In this document: piece after piece, positions 53,850 to 64,000 of the stretch
Layout: every line of letters starts with the position of its first letter
Numbering within the stretch: the first letter of the stretch is position 1
Source of the DNA: Haliclona indistincta
Lineage: Eukaryota > Porifera > Demospongiae > Haplosclerida > Chalinidae
DNA length: 64,000 nucleotides
Assembly (NCBI GenBank): GCA_964017065.1
Contig: OZ024786.1
Span: 5,743,781 to 5,807,780 of the forward strand
Reading direction: 5' to 3'
Program-made: the position numbers and the translations under genes
Notes under the pieces: model-generated
Told to the model about the DNA's origin: nothing
The model's input: the letters and a program-made list of their open reading frames with translations, nothing else
Databases searched by the model: none

Positions 53850-55020
53850 TAAGATACACGTGACCCATTCGCTAACGTGCCCCAGCTTCACACATCTGGT
53901 ATACCATCTACCATTATAAACGCAGTCTAGTTGTGGCTTACTTGGACACATAACCACGTGGCACATCACCTTGCGAGCTCGGACAACGATCATTGATGTA
54001 CACCAGTCCGCTGTTCATGTCCAGTCGCTACCTTCGAGTCATTAGTCACCTAAGCAGAGCAGAGAAACATTCGTAAACCAAACATAGATAAAATACATTG
54101 TTTAGTAGTCACAAACCTGTATGGAATCCGAACAAACAACAAGGAAACACCGCGATGGCAGCCGATAAAGACAGCTGCTTCTTCACCGCCATTTTGAACA
54201 TTACTCCTCACGTGGAGATGTTGCGCAATAACTGTGGGTGTGGCCGAGATTCTCGTCATACCCGCCTACTTTAGCTTCTGTTAATGTTCAGCTCGATTGT
54301 TTATTCTCAGATGAACCACAATAAAGACGACCTACGCGAATGTGAGCTAGTCTGAACTTCCGGCTGAACTACACAACATCGCTTCTCCCTCCACAAGAGT
54401 TATTCCGACCATGCGGCCATGCCTCAGCTGCCACTATACTATCTATGCTTTCACCCTGAGGTGCATCTTGCTCCTGATACTGCTGCTGAGGTCAGTGCCA
54501 CTCCTACTCTCTCTAGCTTGAATGCTCCGAATAATCTTCTTGTCCCTGATATGCCGCCTACTGTCCCTGCTATTACTGTGATGAAAACTGCAATGATGCA
54601 ATGATGAGTATCGCTATTATAAGCTTCCATTTATAATTATACCACTGAACAATGTTATCAGAGCTTAGAGAAGAATTTCCCAAAATTAATATGCTATTCT
54701 TAGAGAATGAGATTTCTTCTGAGTATTCGAGCTTACAGTTTTGGAATGACAATTCATCATCTGTTCCAAAACAGAGTGAAATGCCTTTCTTCTTAGCCTT
54801 CTTCTGGTGCTGCAGAAAGTGTTTCTGTTTTGAATAACTCATTAATTTTAGGATGAGGCAGCTATCAACACTTGAATATTATGTTGAAGCCTCTGTTATG
54901 CTACAGTAACGAACAGAATTAATGATTAGCTAGTTTTTATTCACTTCACATGAATTTTGTAATTGTGTTTCAATCACATTTTTTTGAAAACATAGGAATA
55001 ATCTGAGAATAATCGGTCAA
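53850..55020. other. No recognisable gene
   Basis: A short frame at 54419-54604 (PDTAAEVSATPTLSSLNAPN) is Pro/Thr-rich and unrecognised. A small repeat of AATAATAGGAATAGG lies at about 55027-55060. No splice pairs stand out. Confidence 0.35.
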
Positions 55021-55022
55021 TC

Positions 55023-55530
55023 TCATGGGAATAATAGGATAATAGGAATAGGAATAATAGGATCGACATTAACTCTCAAGGGTGCCTTGTCAACTTTCCA
55101 TTGCAGAAATTCTTTGCGAAATGACGAAGAAGTTGCATCCATCAGAACAATTATATCTGGCGCTGTCCCACATTCGGTACACATAAAAGCTGATGATGTA
55201 TTGATGTCCAGAAGTTTTAAAAATGAGTACCAACTCCAGCGAAAATGGTTGTATGTGAATTCCATCTGAAAATAATAATTCCCTGTGTCTTCTTGTGCCT
55301 TCACAAGGACACTGTACTGTGTATGTATTGTTGTCCTGTAATGATCAGGGGAAAATAATAATGCAAGCCATCATTAAAATTGTAGCTTTACCGTCCTATA
55401 AGAAACTGATGCATCATTCCTCTCAGAACCTCATATGAGACACAAAATTTCCCCATATTGAGTAGACAGGGGATACTCTTCATTACACTGAGTGCACTTT
55501 CCTGTTATAACTACACACACAATATCAGGT
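55023..55530 (-). pseudogene. Cys-rich KDZ-associated-like fragment
   Basis: The frame 55304-55023 reads FRWSWYSFLKLLDINTSSAF, MCTECGTAPDIIVLMDATSS, SFRKEFLQWK. A C-x2-CG...P.II.MDAT..SFRK block is like the CxC cysteine-cluster domains found with Kyakuja-Dileera-Zisupton transposases. Upstream on the same strand (about 55470-55520) a broken frame reads CTQCNEEYPLSTQYGE, likely the preceding Cys pair. No catalytic part is nearby. It may be related to the KDZ-type exons at 28482. Confidence 0.45.
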
Positions 55531-55826
55531 ACATCTTATAGTAGTATACCTACCTTTTGCATTTATGACTGAGTTTGTTAGTATAATTTTACTAACGCGT
55601 TCAGATTGTTGCATCATTTCAGCACACATGCATGGAGCCACAACAAGAGCAGTTTTGTTGGTAGATCAGGGGTCAAATTTGCGACATTCTCTGTAACATT
55701 GAACCGAATTGTGGTTGGTAGATTAAGCACCTCCAACAGTGAAGACGATAAAACGAAAGGAATTTTTGAACTTGAGACACAACTGCACCATTCCTTTTTT
55801 GGTTTTCGTCTACCGCTTTGATGCAG

Positions 55827-57120
55827 TAGATGCAGGATATTCATATGCAGGGTCTGTAGTACAACTACTTTAATGGTGCTTAAATTACTTACTGTGACAT
55901 AACTGCAAATAGCATACTCCAGTACTGAGTAAGAGATTAACAAAATACATTGGTCCATCTGTAATTAAAACTGCTCACGTTTCGACCAAGTTTATTCTTA
56001 ACTACTAACTCAGGTTTTATGGTTATCTCAATGATATATCCCAGATATCTTGGTTATCTCATAGTTGCGGTTACATCAAAGGTACCGCGGGGTGTCACGG
56101 TTATAAGCCATAGCGTACCTGCAATGAAAATAGCGCTCTCCTGATGATCGAGTGCGGGCTGTACCAAGGCTTGTGACGGATTATACTAGCTCTTTCAAGC
56201 GCTCACTCTGGCAATACGTCTCTAAAACTGCTTGAACCTTGTTTTTATTTTTTTGTTTTCTTGCTTTGTAGGTTTTTTCTTGTGTATTTGTTTTGTTTTA
56301 CTGTTGTTTATTTATTAGGCTGGCCTTTATAATAGCTTTGCTAGCCTGCATGCTCTTGTCAATTAGCATCAAACATTAAAAAAAAATACTATATAAATCA
56401 TGGCTTCTAGGTTGTTATCAGCAATATCAGAGCCTCGGGCTGATATCTCGGTCTCGGGCCTGTTATTGCTGATAACAAGTCAACCTCTAAGCCATGGCTT
56501 ATATATATATATTACATACCTCATAATTATTATAGATCATCTTAATGATATCTCATGCAGAGATGTCTTGATTATTTCAACGATATCTCACCAATATCTT
56601 AAGATAAGATACCTTACTGATCTCTTATCTTATCTCCATAGACTCTGAGTAATTAGTGATGAAGAATAAACTTGGTCTAAACGTGAACAGTTTTAGCCAC
56701 TGCATGATGGACCAATGGACATCAATAATTTCTTGCTCTGTACTAGAGTACCCTATTTGCAGTTATGTCAAAATAAGCAATTTTTAGCTCCATCAAAGTA
56801 GTTGTATTACTGGCCTACTCAGACCCTGCGGCATATGAATATCTTGATTATCTTAACGGTATCTCTCTGATATCTTCTGGATATCTATAGGTTTTATTTC
56901 TCAACGATATTATTTCATAGATATCTTGGTTATCTCAACGATATCTCATGATATCTTACTGATCTCTTATCCTATAATTTTGCATAGCCTAGTACATGTG
57001 AGTTAGTAGTAAATAATAATCTTGGTCCATGCAAATGTGAACAGTTTTTAGTTACAGATGGACCAATTAACGTATTTGATTAATTCTTACTTAGTACAGC
57101 TGGAGTATACAATGCACAGT
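55827..57120. repeat. Long inverted repeat with a third partial copy
   Basis: A module of about 190 bases (55827-56010) recurs inverted at about 56655-56850; matching words include TTGCAGTTATGTCA, AAGTAGTTGTA, TTGGTCCATC and ACCAAGTTTATTCTT. A third, weaker copy in the second orientation is at about 57018-57120. The spacers carry many GATATCTTGGTTATCTCAA-like words (56035, 56580, 56850, 56925). The 114-codon minus frame over the left arm is not recognised. Confidence 0.75.
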
Positions 57121-57124
57121 CATT

Positions 57125-57649
57125 TAATTGGCTGTCGTGATATGCAGAGCATACCATGGCAGCCAAAGTTATGGTTTCCTGCTTTGAGGTGTTCATCTTT
57201 GACAACATTCAAAATCTCCTTCACTTTTCCATTTCGGCTTTCGCTTCCATACGGCTTTGTATCTGCTTTAATGCAGCTGCTTCTGTGTATTGTAATGTCG
57301 GCTTGGACACGTGTATGATGTAGAAGTTCTGCAAATAATTTATAATCATACACTTAATAGTGAAGGTGACAGAAGAGGTGGAGACTTCCCTAAACTCTTA
57401 ATCTAGCCTCGAGAAAATAAACTATTACACTTTTTACCATTGCAAAGACCTTGTATAATGTGTATCTGTGAATGACACATGTAGGTGTCCTCGTCCATGC
57501 AGAAAATTGTTTCTAAGCAACAATCTTTCACCATCGAACTGACTGCACTTACATCACTCTTTCCTCTTACTCCTTAAGGTTTGCCATTTTAGCCGTGTGC
57601 TTGCAATGGGTGTGGCCCATGAGCATCATTATCATGCACAGTCAATCCA
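57125..57649. other. No recognisable gene
   Basis: Between the inverted repeat and the hAT element; only short frames. Confidence 0.35.
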
Positions 57650-57657
57650 GTCACGTG

Positions 57658-58264
57658 CAGGGATGGGTTCAAGCACTGACTTGAGTGCTTGAAGCACAAG
57701 CACTTTTGAAAGTGCTTGAAGCATTAAGCATTTTTTCAAGCACTTGCAAAAAATGTGCTTAAGCAATAAGCCAAGCACATGGAAAAAGTGCTTCAAGCAC
57801 TATAATAAGCACATTCTCATTTCGGTCAAATTTATTTAAAAATTATTGTTAATACAAATCACAACAGCCTATACACATTTGTATCTAAAATTGCTTATTA
57901 CAACTGATAAACATCAATTTTTCGAAATTTTGTCACCAAGCCTACAACGATCGGGCCTAAACATTCGGCCAGCAATGCTGAACAATCGGTCAACCGGGGC
58001 TAAATGAAGCTGGAACCCCAAAGTGAGAACAGGCAATTGTTGAAAGTGTTCTCTGTGTTCAGGTGAAAGATTAGTTGTTTTGTTGACTTCAGAAAAAGTG
58101 CTTAATGCTTGAAAAGTGCTAGTAAGCACATTTCAAAATTTGTGCTTAAGTACAAGCACAAATGCTTTAACTGATCAAAATGCTTGAAAGCACTGTCAAG
58201 CACTTGAAAAATAGTGCTTTAAGCACTTTTAAGCACAAGCACTAAAATGCTTGACCCATCCCTG
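57658..58264. mobile_element. hAT deletion derivative, 8-bp target duplication
   Basis: Ends are CAGGGATGGGTTCAAGCA (57658) and TGCTTGACCCATCCCTG (to 58264). GTCACGTG flanks both exactly (57650-57657 and 58265-58272), the 8-bp duplication of hAT elements. Subterminal regions hold many AAGCACTT/AAGTGCTT words in both orientations, as expected for transposase binding sites. The centre keeps a piece of the transposase. Total 607 bp. Confidence 0.95.
57914..58129 (-). pseudogene. hAT dimerisation-domain fragment
   Basis: Inside the hAT derivative a minus-strand frame reads LHLAPVDRLFSIAGRMFRPD then RCRLGDK. The (S/A)P.(E/D)R.FS.AG......R..L motif is the C-terminal dimerisation domain of hAT transposases. 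The rest of the transposase is deleted. It shows the element descends directly from an autonomous hAT by internal deletion. Confidence 0.8.
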
Positions 58265-58492
58265 GTCACGTGTCTCTTGATTTGTAACACATCTCTTCTC
58301 GCCACGCTTTTCTATCTGTCCTATATTGTTGTAAAATATTACTTGTAGCAATTTTTACCTTATACCAAGACACAAACTATAGTACTACTGTCCTTGACAT
58401 AGTAATAGTTAGAAAAATGTGAAATGAGATTTGGAGAAGAGATGAGTGTATAGTTGGGCTAGTGTGACAGAACTACAGGAGAGAATGCAACA

Positions 58493-60737
58493 TCAGTGTA
58501 CATACAGTTCAAGTAGGTGGCGATCGTGTTCTTTTAAAATCTTGCCGCATGGTTGAACTCCCTCATGCCATTCATTGCAATCTGAGTTTATATTGTCTGG
58601 ATAAGTAGCCTCTCCCTCCAGACCAGCCCATTCATAGTCCAATACATAAGGTTGTGAGCCTTTGAGCAATATGTTCGGGTGGCGTAAGTCCCCATGGACA
58701 TAACCATTCTCATGTAAGAGAAAAACAGCTCTTTTTAGAGAATCTTGAGTTTCTTTTCGGAGATTACCTGATAATTTGGTACCTTCAATGTACTCCATGA
58801 TGACCCCATGCCAACCTCCTGCTAGTTGTTCATGTACTATCAATTGTGGTGCCAAATCATTTTGAGCGAGCAATTCATGGACGGGCTTTCCATATGTTCT
58901 TGAAAACTTGACAAAAACTCGACTATTACCACGCATTGCTTGGTAGCACATTTCGAATGATTCAACTTTCTGAATTTTTGATAAACAGTGATTTACCATG
59001 AAGTACGGCCGTGTTCTTGGATATTCAACAAATGTTTTAAGCTCCTGTAACGTGACATGGACAGCATGTAGCAATACGGCTAGTTGACGTATTGTTCTGA
59101 GAGGGTCCTTAGGCACAAAAATTAACGAGACAGGTTGAGACAATGGATCGATGCATACTTCATCACAATTCCAAGCAAGCCCATACACTTGTATTAAATT
59201 AAATCCTACCATGATGATGGAAAGAATTGGGGCTGCACCTTCAACATTTTTTTGAAGCTTAACATGATAGCCAATACTCTGTAATGTCGGATTACTTGTG
59301 ATTCCAGCCATGTCTTTTTTCAATTCGATATTACCAATACACGTCTCCTTAAAACAAATCGAAGAGTCCGTTCTCACGTTTCTTCTGTGGTCATCTTCAG
59401 CACTGCCAAAAGTAACATTCAAGTCACTTAATATTTGTCTCCAAATTGGGAACAATTGTGCCGCATATTCATCTTTACTGAAGTGAACTCCGCTGGTTGC
59501 CATTAACATACATTTCGCAAACTCCAAAAAACGAGATGGAATATTCTCGCTCTTCATAGCATCCAGAAACTTTCCAAAAGCTTCCACAATAAGACTAACA
59601 TGTAAGCTATGAGCCTTTGGACTGTTCGAATTCTTCAGGTGGCAACAAGGCATAACTATACCGCTATTTTGCAACCAATTTGAAGGAACTCCAAATGAGC
59701 TGGCTGACGGACACGCTGTTTGTATTTTCACCCGTTTACGTCTGGGACCTTCTCTTGATATCTCTTCCAGAGCTTTTTGCAATTTCTCCATATTATCTGG
59801 AGACAAAGTTAAGCCTCTTAAATTAATAAGATCCTTGTCGTCACTGAGTAAGAAAGGAATAGCATATCTTGAACGAAATTTCCTATAAAATAAAAGGAAT
59901 TGGAATACTTGTCTGATCAACTTATAAGAACTTACGAGAAAAAGGCTCGTGTCTCTTTTTCAGCATCATCGTCAAAATTTGCGCTATCAAGAATATCCTC
60001 CAGTTGTATGAAAAACATCCAATCATGGCTAGGTTGAACTAAAAAAACAACCATTAAGAGTTTCCATTAACCCTTTAACCCCTAATGTCGCCTTTTGGCG
60101 ACATACATACTTCAGACACCATAACTTTATCAAAAAGTGTTAAAATATCCCAAAATTAAGCCAAATTGAAGAATACAAATAACTGCAAAAAATTGACCAG
60201 TTTTCGGCACGCCCCCTGCATTAAACGTTATGGCGACGGCATTTCTATGGCTTCAGTGCAAAATTCACAACATTTTAGGAAAAACAAAATGGTTGCCAAG
60301 AAAATTGGGACATTTTATGGCTTCAGGGTGCTCGGAAACACATTTTTGGACATTCTCTATGATCTGGGCTACATTTTGCACTCACCAAAACCACTGCTAT
60401 TTGTGTGTACTTTTCAGCAGCCAGCCCCAAAGTACTAACTTTGAGCAAAATTTGACGAGGTCGTCGCACTTTATCGGCTTCACTTTCGAAGTGGGAGGGG
60501 CATATTGACCGACTTGAGTGTGGGTAATTGCGGCTACTCACTGGGGTAAAAGGACGCAAATTTGAGACCAGTAGCTCAAAAGACACACGAGATATTCACG
60601 AGAGAAGTGGTCAGCATTTACGAGGTTAAAATTTCAGCTGGATAATTTAGTAATTAAAGGGTTAAACTGTACAGACCACACTTACAAGATGATGAGCTTG
60701 ATCTTGCCATCAGTGATAGAGTTTGGGGCAAAGCCAT
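58493..60737 (-). CDS. Putative nuclease-like plus kinase-like protein, three exons
   Basis: Exons 60686-60737 (from ATG), 59936-60038 and 58493-59882 sum to 1545 nt, 514 residues, and join in phase. Introns are 60039-60685 and 59883-59935; the latter is 53 nt, GTAAGT...TTTATAG. Residues about 150-330 resemble a PD-(D/E)xK fold: D224 ... IELKK (E238-x-K240), then NPTLQSIGYHV and VYGLAWN. Residues about 360-500 are kinase-like: RVFVKF (Lys377), IMEYIEG, VHGDLRHPN (catalytic HGD 448-450, Asn455), and VLDYEWAG in place of DFG. Nuclease plus HGDLR...DxEWAG kinase pairs occur in fungal and Crinkler-type proteins. Function here is unknown. The gene's first intron carries a piggyBac-type MITE. Confidence 0.65.
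60071..60661. mobile_element. piggyBac-type MITE in the intron
   Basis: TTAA lies on each side (60067-60070 and 60662-60665). The element begins CCCTTTAA and ends TTAAAGGG, so TTAACCCTTTAA and its inverse frame 591 bases. TTAA duplication plus CCC...GGG ends define piggyBac-type elements. Near the left end is a GTCGCCTTTTGGCGAC hairpin (60088-60103). No transposase inside. It lies wholly within intron 1 of the kinase-like gene. A second left end is at 4685. Confidence 0.88.
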
Positions 60738-61800
60738 AGGGCGGAGCCAACTGTAGAAAAAGAAATTATAAACAAAACTACTAGCTGTACTGTGGGTTTG
60801 GTCAACAAAACCCAAGTGAAGGCAGCCGTAAGCTAACAAGGCACGAAACGTACAACACACGATGAACAGGTCCACACAGCTGCATACATGGTTAGCAGCT
60901 AATAGAGAGGCAGACTAACTTGCAAAAAATACTCAATCCACAGCACATCAAAATACCACCAACTCATTGTCACTTATAAAATTGAACAACCACAGATTCC
61001 ACACACATAAATATAAGAACAGTAACAGTCGCCGATTCTATGAGTAACCGAAAATAGCCACATGTACATGCAGTGGGCAATACGTACATTAGCATTCATT
61101 ACAGCAGTTTTATAACTTCTTGCAAGGAAAAAGCATAGACCGTAAAGCGTGGATGCACTAACGCGTTAAAATGCAATCAAGTCCTTGATCATACTCCACT
61201 GTGTGAATAAATACCTGTGATTTCACACATTAGCGACAGCTATGTGGCGCTTTACACTCAAATCATCCTTGCAAGGAGTAACAAAACTGCTGTAGTGTGT
61301 TAGCAGCACTCACGAGCCAATGTACAAAAAGAGAAACAGCAGCAAGAAAGGCATGAAACAACAAACAATGAACATACATGTAGGCTGATGCTGATGGAGA
61401 GGCGTAAAGGGTAGACTAACTTGCACAACACATTCGCATCACACCAACCAGTGGAAATGCACAAGCATAACACAGCATAACAATGATATACAAATGTATG
61501 ACTGTTTCATTGGATATACTACTAGAGTGGTAGCTGATACAACACTGATACAGCTTGATTACAATTGTCAATACCAAATGTTTGAAGATACATATCATAC
61601 GAAGCTACCATTACATCATTGTAACCTCTAGCCGACGCGACACAGACACTCAATACACGAAGGTACTGTGTAACTGAGGCCCAAAACCCTAGGATTAAAG
61701 TTTCATGAGCGACAGGGTTAGAAAGAAATCTGCACACACATGTGCATAACAATACACAAGCTGTCAATAAGACAGACAGCGAGAACATGATAATACTCGC
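60686..61800. repeat. Diverged repeat units around exon 1
   Basis: The exon with its acceptor (AGCCAACTGTAGAAAA), the words TTTGGTCAACAAAACC, GCAGCCGTAAGCTAACAAGGC and ATGAAACGTACAACA, plus CATGTACATGCAGTGG and AGCAGCACTCAC, recur at 63635-64000. Further parts (GCAGCACTCACGAGCCAA, GAACATACATGTAGGCTGAT) recur at 61306-61400. So exon 1 of the kinase-like gene sits in a segment with at least two diverged copies. Confidence 0.7.
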
Positions 61801-61804
61801 AACA

Positions 61805-62220
61805 CTGAAGCTCTACAGGTACGGTAGCTACAAAAGCATTATGATATTATAAACTTCAACGTCAACGTGGAGGAATTACAAACCACACATACGGGGATAT
61901 GCACAAGGCAGCAATACTAGCATTCTGAACTAAGAGGACTAGCTAGCTTAAGAAGAGGCGCCTGGAAAAGTGGGACTTACATCGACTAGGACATCCTCAA
62001 ATGTCCAACACATACATTACACGTGCACAACAATACGTTTAGTTTAGGCTAAGTTATTGATTGATTAGGCTCAGTTGTTGTTAGTTTGTGGTTGCTGTGT
62101 GTAGCTAGTTGCTGCAGATGTGCATAGCTAGCTACTGTAGGGATGACAAAAGTAAAGGAACAAGACTTGATTAAGAAAAATCTCTCATGCTATGATGATG
62201 ATGGACAGCCAGATGCGCAT
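61805..62220. other. No recognisable gene
   Basis: Contains short AGCTAGCTA-type runs and two close copies of TAGTTAGGCTAAGTTATTG-like words near 62040-62080. Nothing else. Confidence 0.35.
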
Positions 62221-62225
62221 GATGA

Positions 62226-62492
62226 TGGATAGCCAGACTCCTCCTCTATCTGTTTGGCTGATTTCAGCGTTATACCTAGCACTATATGTGCACGCGAGCG
62301 CTCAAACCAGCCGCACTCAGTCATTTGCTGCGTTAAAGAGATTCAGCCACTTGCTAATGAGATTCATATATTATGAATCTAATTTGTATCTCATTAATGT
62401 GGCAAAGTGCTGCTGGTTTGAGCGCTCGTGTGCACGTATAGTGTCAGGTATAACGCTGAAATCAGCCAAACAGATAGGAGTCTGGCTATCCA
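62226..62492. mobile_element. Hairpin MITE
   Basis: TGGATAGCCAGACTCC at 62226 and the inverse ending 62492 open arms of about 85 bases that also share ATCTGTTTGGCTGATTTCAG, CGTTATACCT and GAGCGCTCAAACCAGC. The inner part has a further inverted AATGAGATTCAT/ATGAATCT...CTCATTAATG set. At 267 bp it folds nearly end to end. No clear target duplication. Confidence 0.88.
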
Positions 62493-62494
62493 CT

Positions 62495-63360
62495 GCGCAA
62501 GAGATTTTCTTAACTCAACAGGTTTCAGTTGCAAAAAAATTAAAAGTGGAACGACTAAGCTGGAAGCACTGTATGAGTTTTCGTGGCTCATAGAGCTACA
62601 CAAAAAGGCCATGCAGTGCTTTCATGGAAAGCGCCATGTTCCAAACGCAACTGTATAGGGAGTCGCTGTGTACCCCTTGGCAACAAGCAGAAACATAGCT
62701 ATGTAGATACAGATGCATAACATAATGCTGAGACAAGAATTGCACTCCCAGTCAGCAGGCTAAATCAGCCTGATAATTTTGTCACATGGTAAGAAAAAAC
62801 ATTCCCAGAAGGTGGGCTAAGGTAAGAAGGCCACTGAAAAAGGCTGAGACATATGACATTGACAGAAGGTCATTGAATAAGGCTAGTCAATAGGCAAGTG
62901 GTCAAGGTTTGTCACCAGCCTAAGGACACAACATACACAGCAACTACGGCCTCCAGTAACATTAGTACAGCGGTTGGCTGGTTGGCAATCATAACACAGC
63001 ACAGAGGGATTTCATTTACTTGGTTCACCAGAACTATTATCCTGTGTCATAGCCCATTCTGTATGGTATTGAAGTACCTTGTATCTAGTAAACACGCACG
63101 CACGCACCCACGTACACACACAGACACGCCACGAGCATATTGTGGAGCTCACCAAGTGGGGGAGGGACAATGCAACTCTACATTCTCACAATAGAAAGAC
63201 GCAATTCGATCATGGTGGCAGTCTGAAACCATTACTTGTCTGCTATTCACTGCTGCTAAATTTTAGAAAAAAATTCCTCTATTTGGACAATACTAGTTTA
63301 TATTAGATACACTGTTTACAGATTTACAATGCACGACTTCACTCCTCCCTCACTATGTCA
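62495..63360. other. No recognisable gene
   Basis: Short frames only; a small GC/CA-rich run (CACGCACGCACGCACCCACG) at about 63091. Confidence 0.4.
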
Positions 63361-63362
63361 TG

Positions 63363-63364
<2 letters not shown>

Positions 63365-63436
<72 letters not shown>
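63365..63436. repeat. (CA)n microsatellite
   Basis: An uninterrupted run of about 36 CA units. It explains the His/Thr run in one frame. Confidence 0.99.
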
Positions 63437-63437
<1 letters not shown>

Positions 63438-63634
63438 TTCCCAGCTCAACACAATGCAAGGGCCATGCCAGCTTAGACAAGACTGTGATGAATCAAGAGG
63501 TCAAGGCTATGTCAGCAGTTAAAAAAAATAGGGTATCTCTTGTAAAAATGCTAAGTACCAGGGACAGAGGAACCAACTAATTGTCACTACCAAAGCTAGC
63601 TGTATCCTGCTGCAGTCAAATCGACCAACAACCA

Positions 63635-64000
63635 CAGATTCCCAGTATGTATGCAGATTCTAGCAGTCACCGAGAATTAGACACATATGTACGTGTACAT
63701 GCAGTGGTAATTAATTGATACATGTACATAGACAACAGCAAGTCAACATTCATTTGTGTGTAGCAGCACTCACCAGTGATAGAGTGTGGGGGCAAAAGCC
63801 AAGAGGGTGGAGCCAACTGTAGAAAATGAAAAATTGTAAGTATAAATAAAACTGCGGTACTGTAGGTTTGGTCAACAAAACCTAAGTGAATTAAGGCAGC
63901 CGTAAGCTAACAAGGCATGAAACGTACAACATATGATGAAGACATCACCGTGCACATAGACAATTCAAGGCTCCAGTTAGAAGCTGATGGACAGGTAAAA
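63635..64000. repeat. Second copy of the exon-1 segment
   Basis: Carries the counterpart of the exon at 60686-60750: minus-strand acceptor TTTTCTACAG, exon 63774-63816 (TTGGCTCCACCCTCTTGGCT...) and donor GTGAGT. Relative to the first copy the exon is shorter and its frame differs by small indels. The intron words TTTGGTCAACAAAACC and GTAAGCTAACAAGGC are conserved. Continues past the window edge, so more copies may follow. Confidence 0.65.

Noticed and set aside
63329..63580. His/Thr-rich open frame
   Set aside because: Translation of the (CA)n tract.
1..64000. Bacterial or viral origin of the window
   Set aside because: Spliced exons, AT-rich intergenic DNA, microsatellites and animal transposon families throughout; no operons or ribosome-binding sites.

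Overview
This is eukaryotic, almost certainly animal, genomic DNA. Introns are very short (about 50-80 nt) with GT...AG borders, genes are sparse and host-like exons are small. Most of the window is the debris of many transposon families. An ankyrin-repeat fragment (19193-19405), sponge/cnidarian-style retroelement domains and KDZ-type fragments suggest a demosponge (Amphimedon-like). That is inference from family resemblance; no alignment was run.

Layout. 0.7-1.6 kb: small exons of a gene ending in a RING-like finger. 1.7-5.7 kb: dispersed repeat modules, a 26-bp minisatellite and a Ty3/gypsy RNase H remnant. 6.0-8.2 kb: a Crypton-like tyrosine recombinase gene with an intact catalytic set, preceded by a 143-bp palindrome. 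10.5-11.7 kb: a frameshifted pogo/Tigger transposase. 11.9-13.1 kb: a small multi-exon gene. 16.1-17.1 kb: a second, broken Crypton with its own diverged palindrome, fused to a reversed ubiquitin-like gene fragment. 17.9-19.4 kb: transposase, piggyBac and ankyrin fragments. 20.3-22.0 kb: a TIR element holding a SWIM/MULE-type N-terminal fragment split by a 17-bp minisatellite. 23.1-26.3 kb: an intact 1069-aa reverse transcriptase with a restriction-like endonuclease, bracketed by (TTA)n tracts. 27.8-32.3 kb: two related TIR elements with 7-bp target duplications, one beside KDZ-type exons and one inside an hAT/ZMYM-type gene. 33.7-38.4 kb: three more pieces of endonuclease-type reverse transcriptases. 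40.9-46.1 kb: one host-like two-exon gene, OTU-like, LINE, BEL/Pao, piggyBac and other transposase fragments. 49-52.9 kb: AT-rich diverged tandem repeats. 53.0-53.8 kb: a foldback-type element made of 15-bp modules with an 8-bp target duplication. 55-57.1 kb: a Cys-rich fragment and a long inverted repeat. 57.66-58.26 kb: a hAT deletion derivative with an 8-bp target duplication. 58.5-60.7 kb: a three-exon gene for a putative nuclease-like plus kinase-like protein, whose first intron holds a piggyBac-type MITE. 60.7-64 kb: diverged segmental repeats, a hairpin MITE and a (CA)n tract.

The window is best read as a nested transposon graveyard. Two coding units look functional: the 6.2-kb recombinase and the 23-26-kb reverse transcriptase. 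The 58.5-60.7-kb gene is also intact by splice phase. The least ordinary structures are the palindrome plus Crypton pairs, the modular foldback element, the 7-bp-duplication TIR family and the nuclease-kinase gene.
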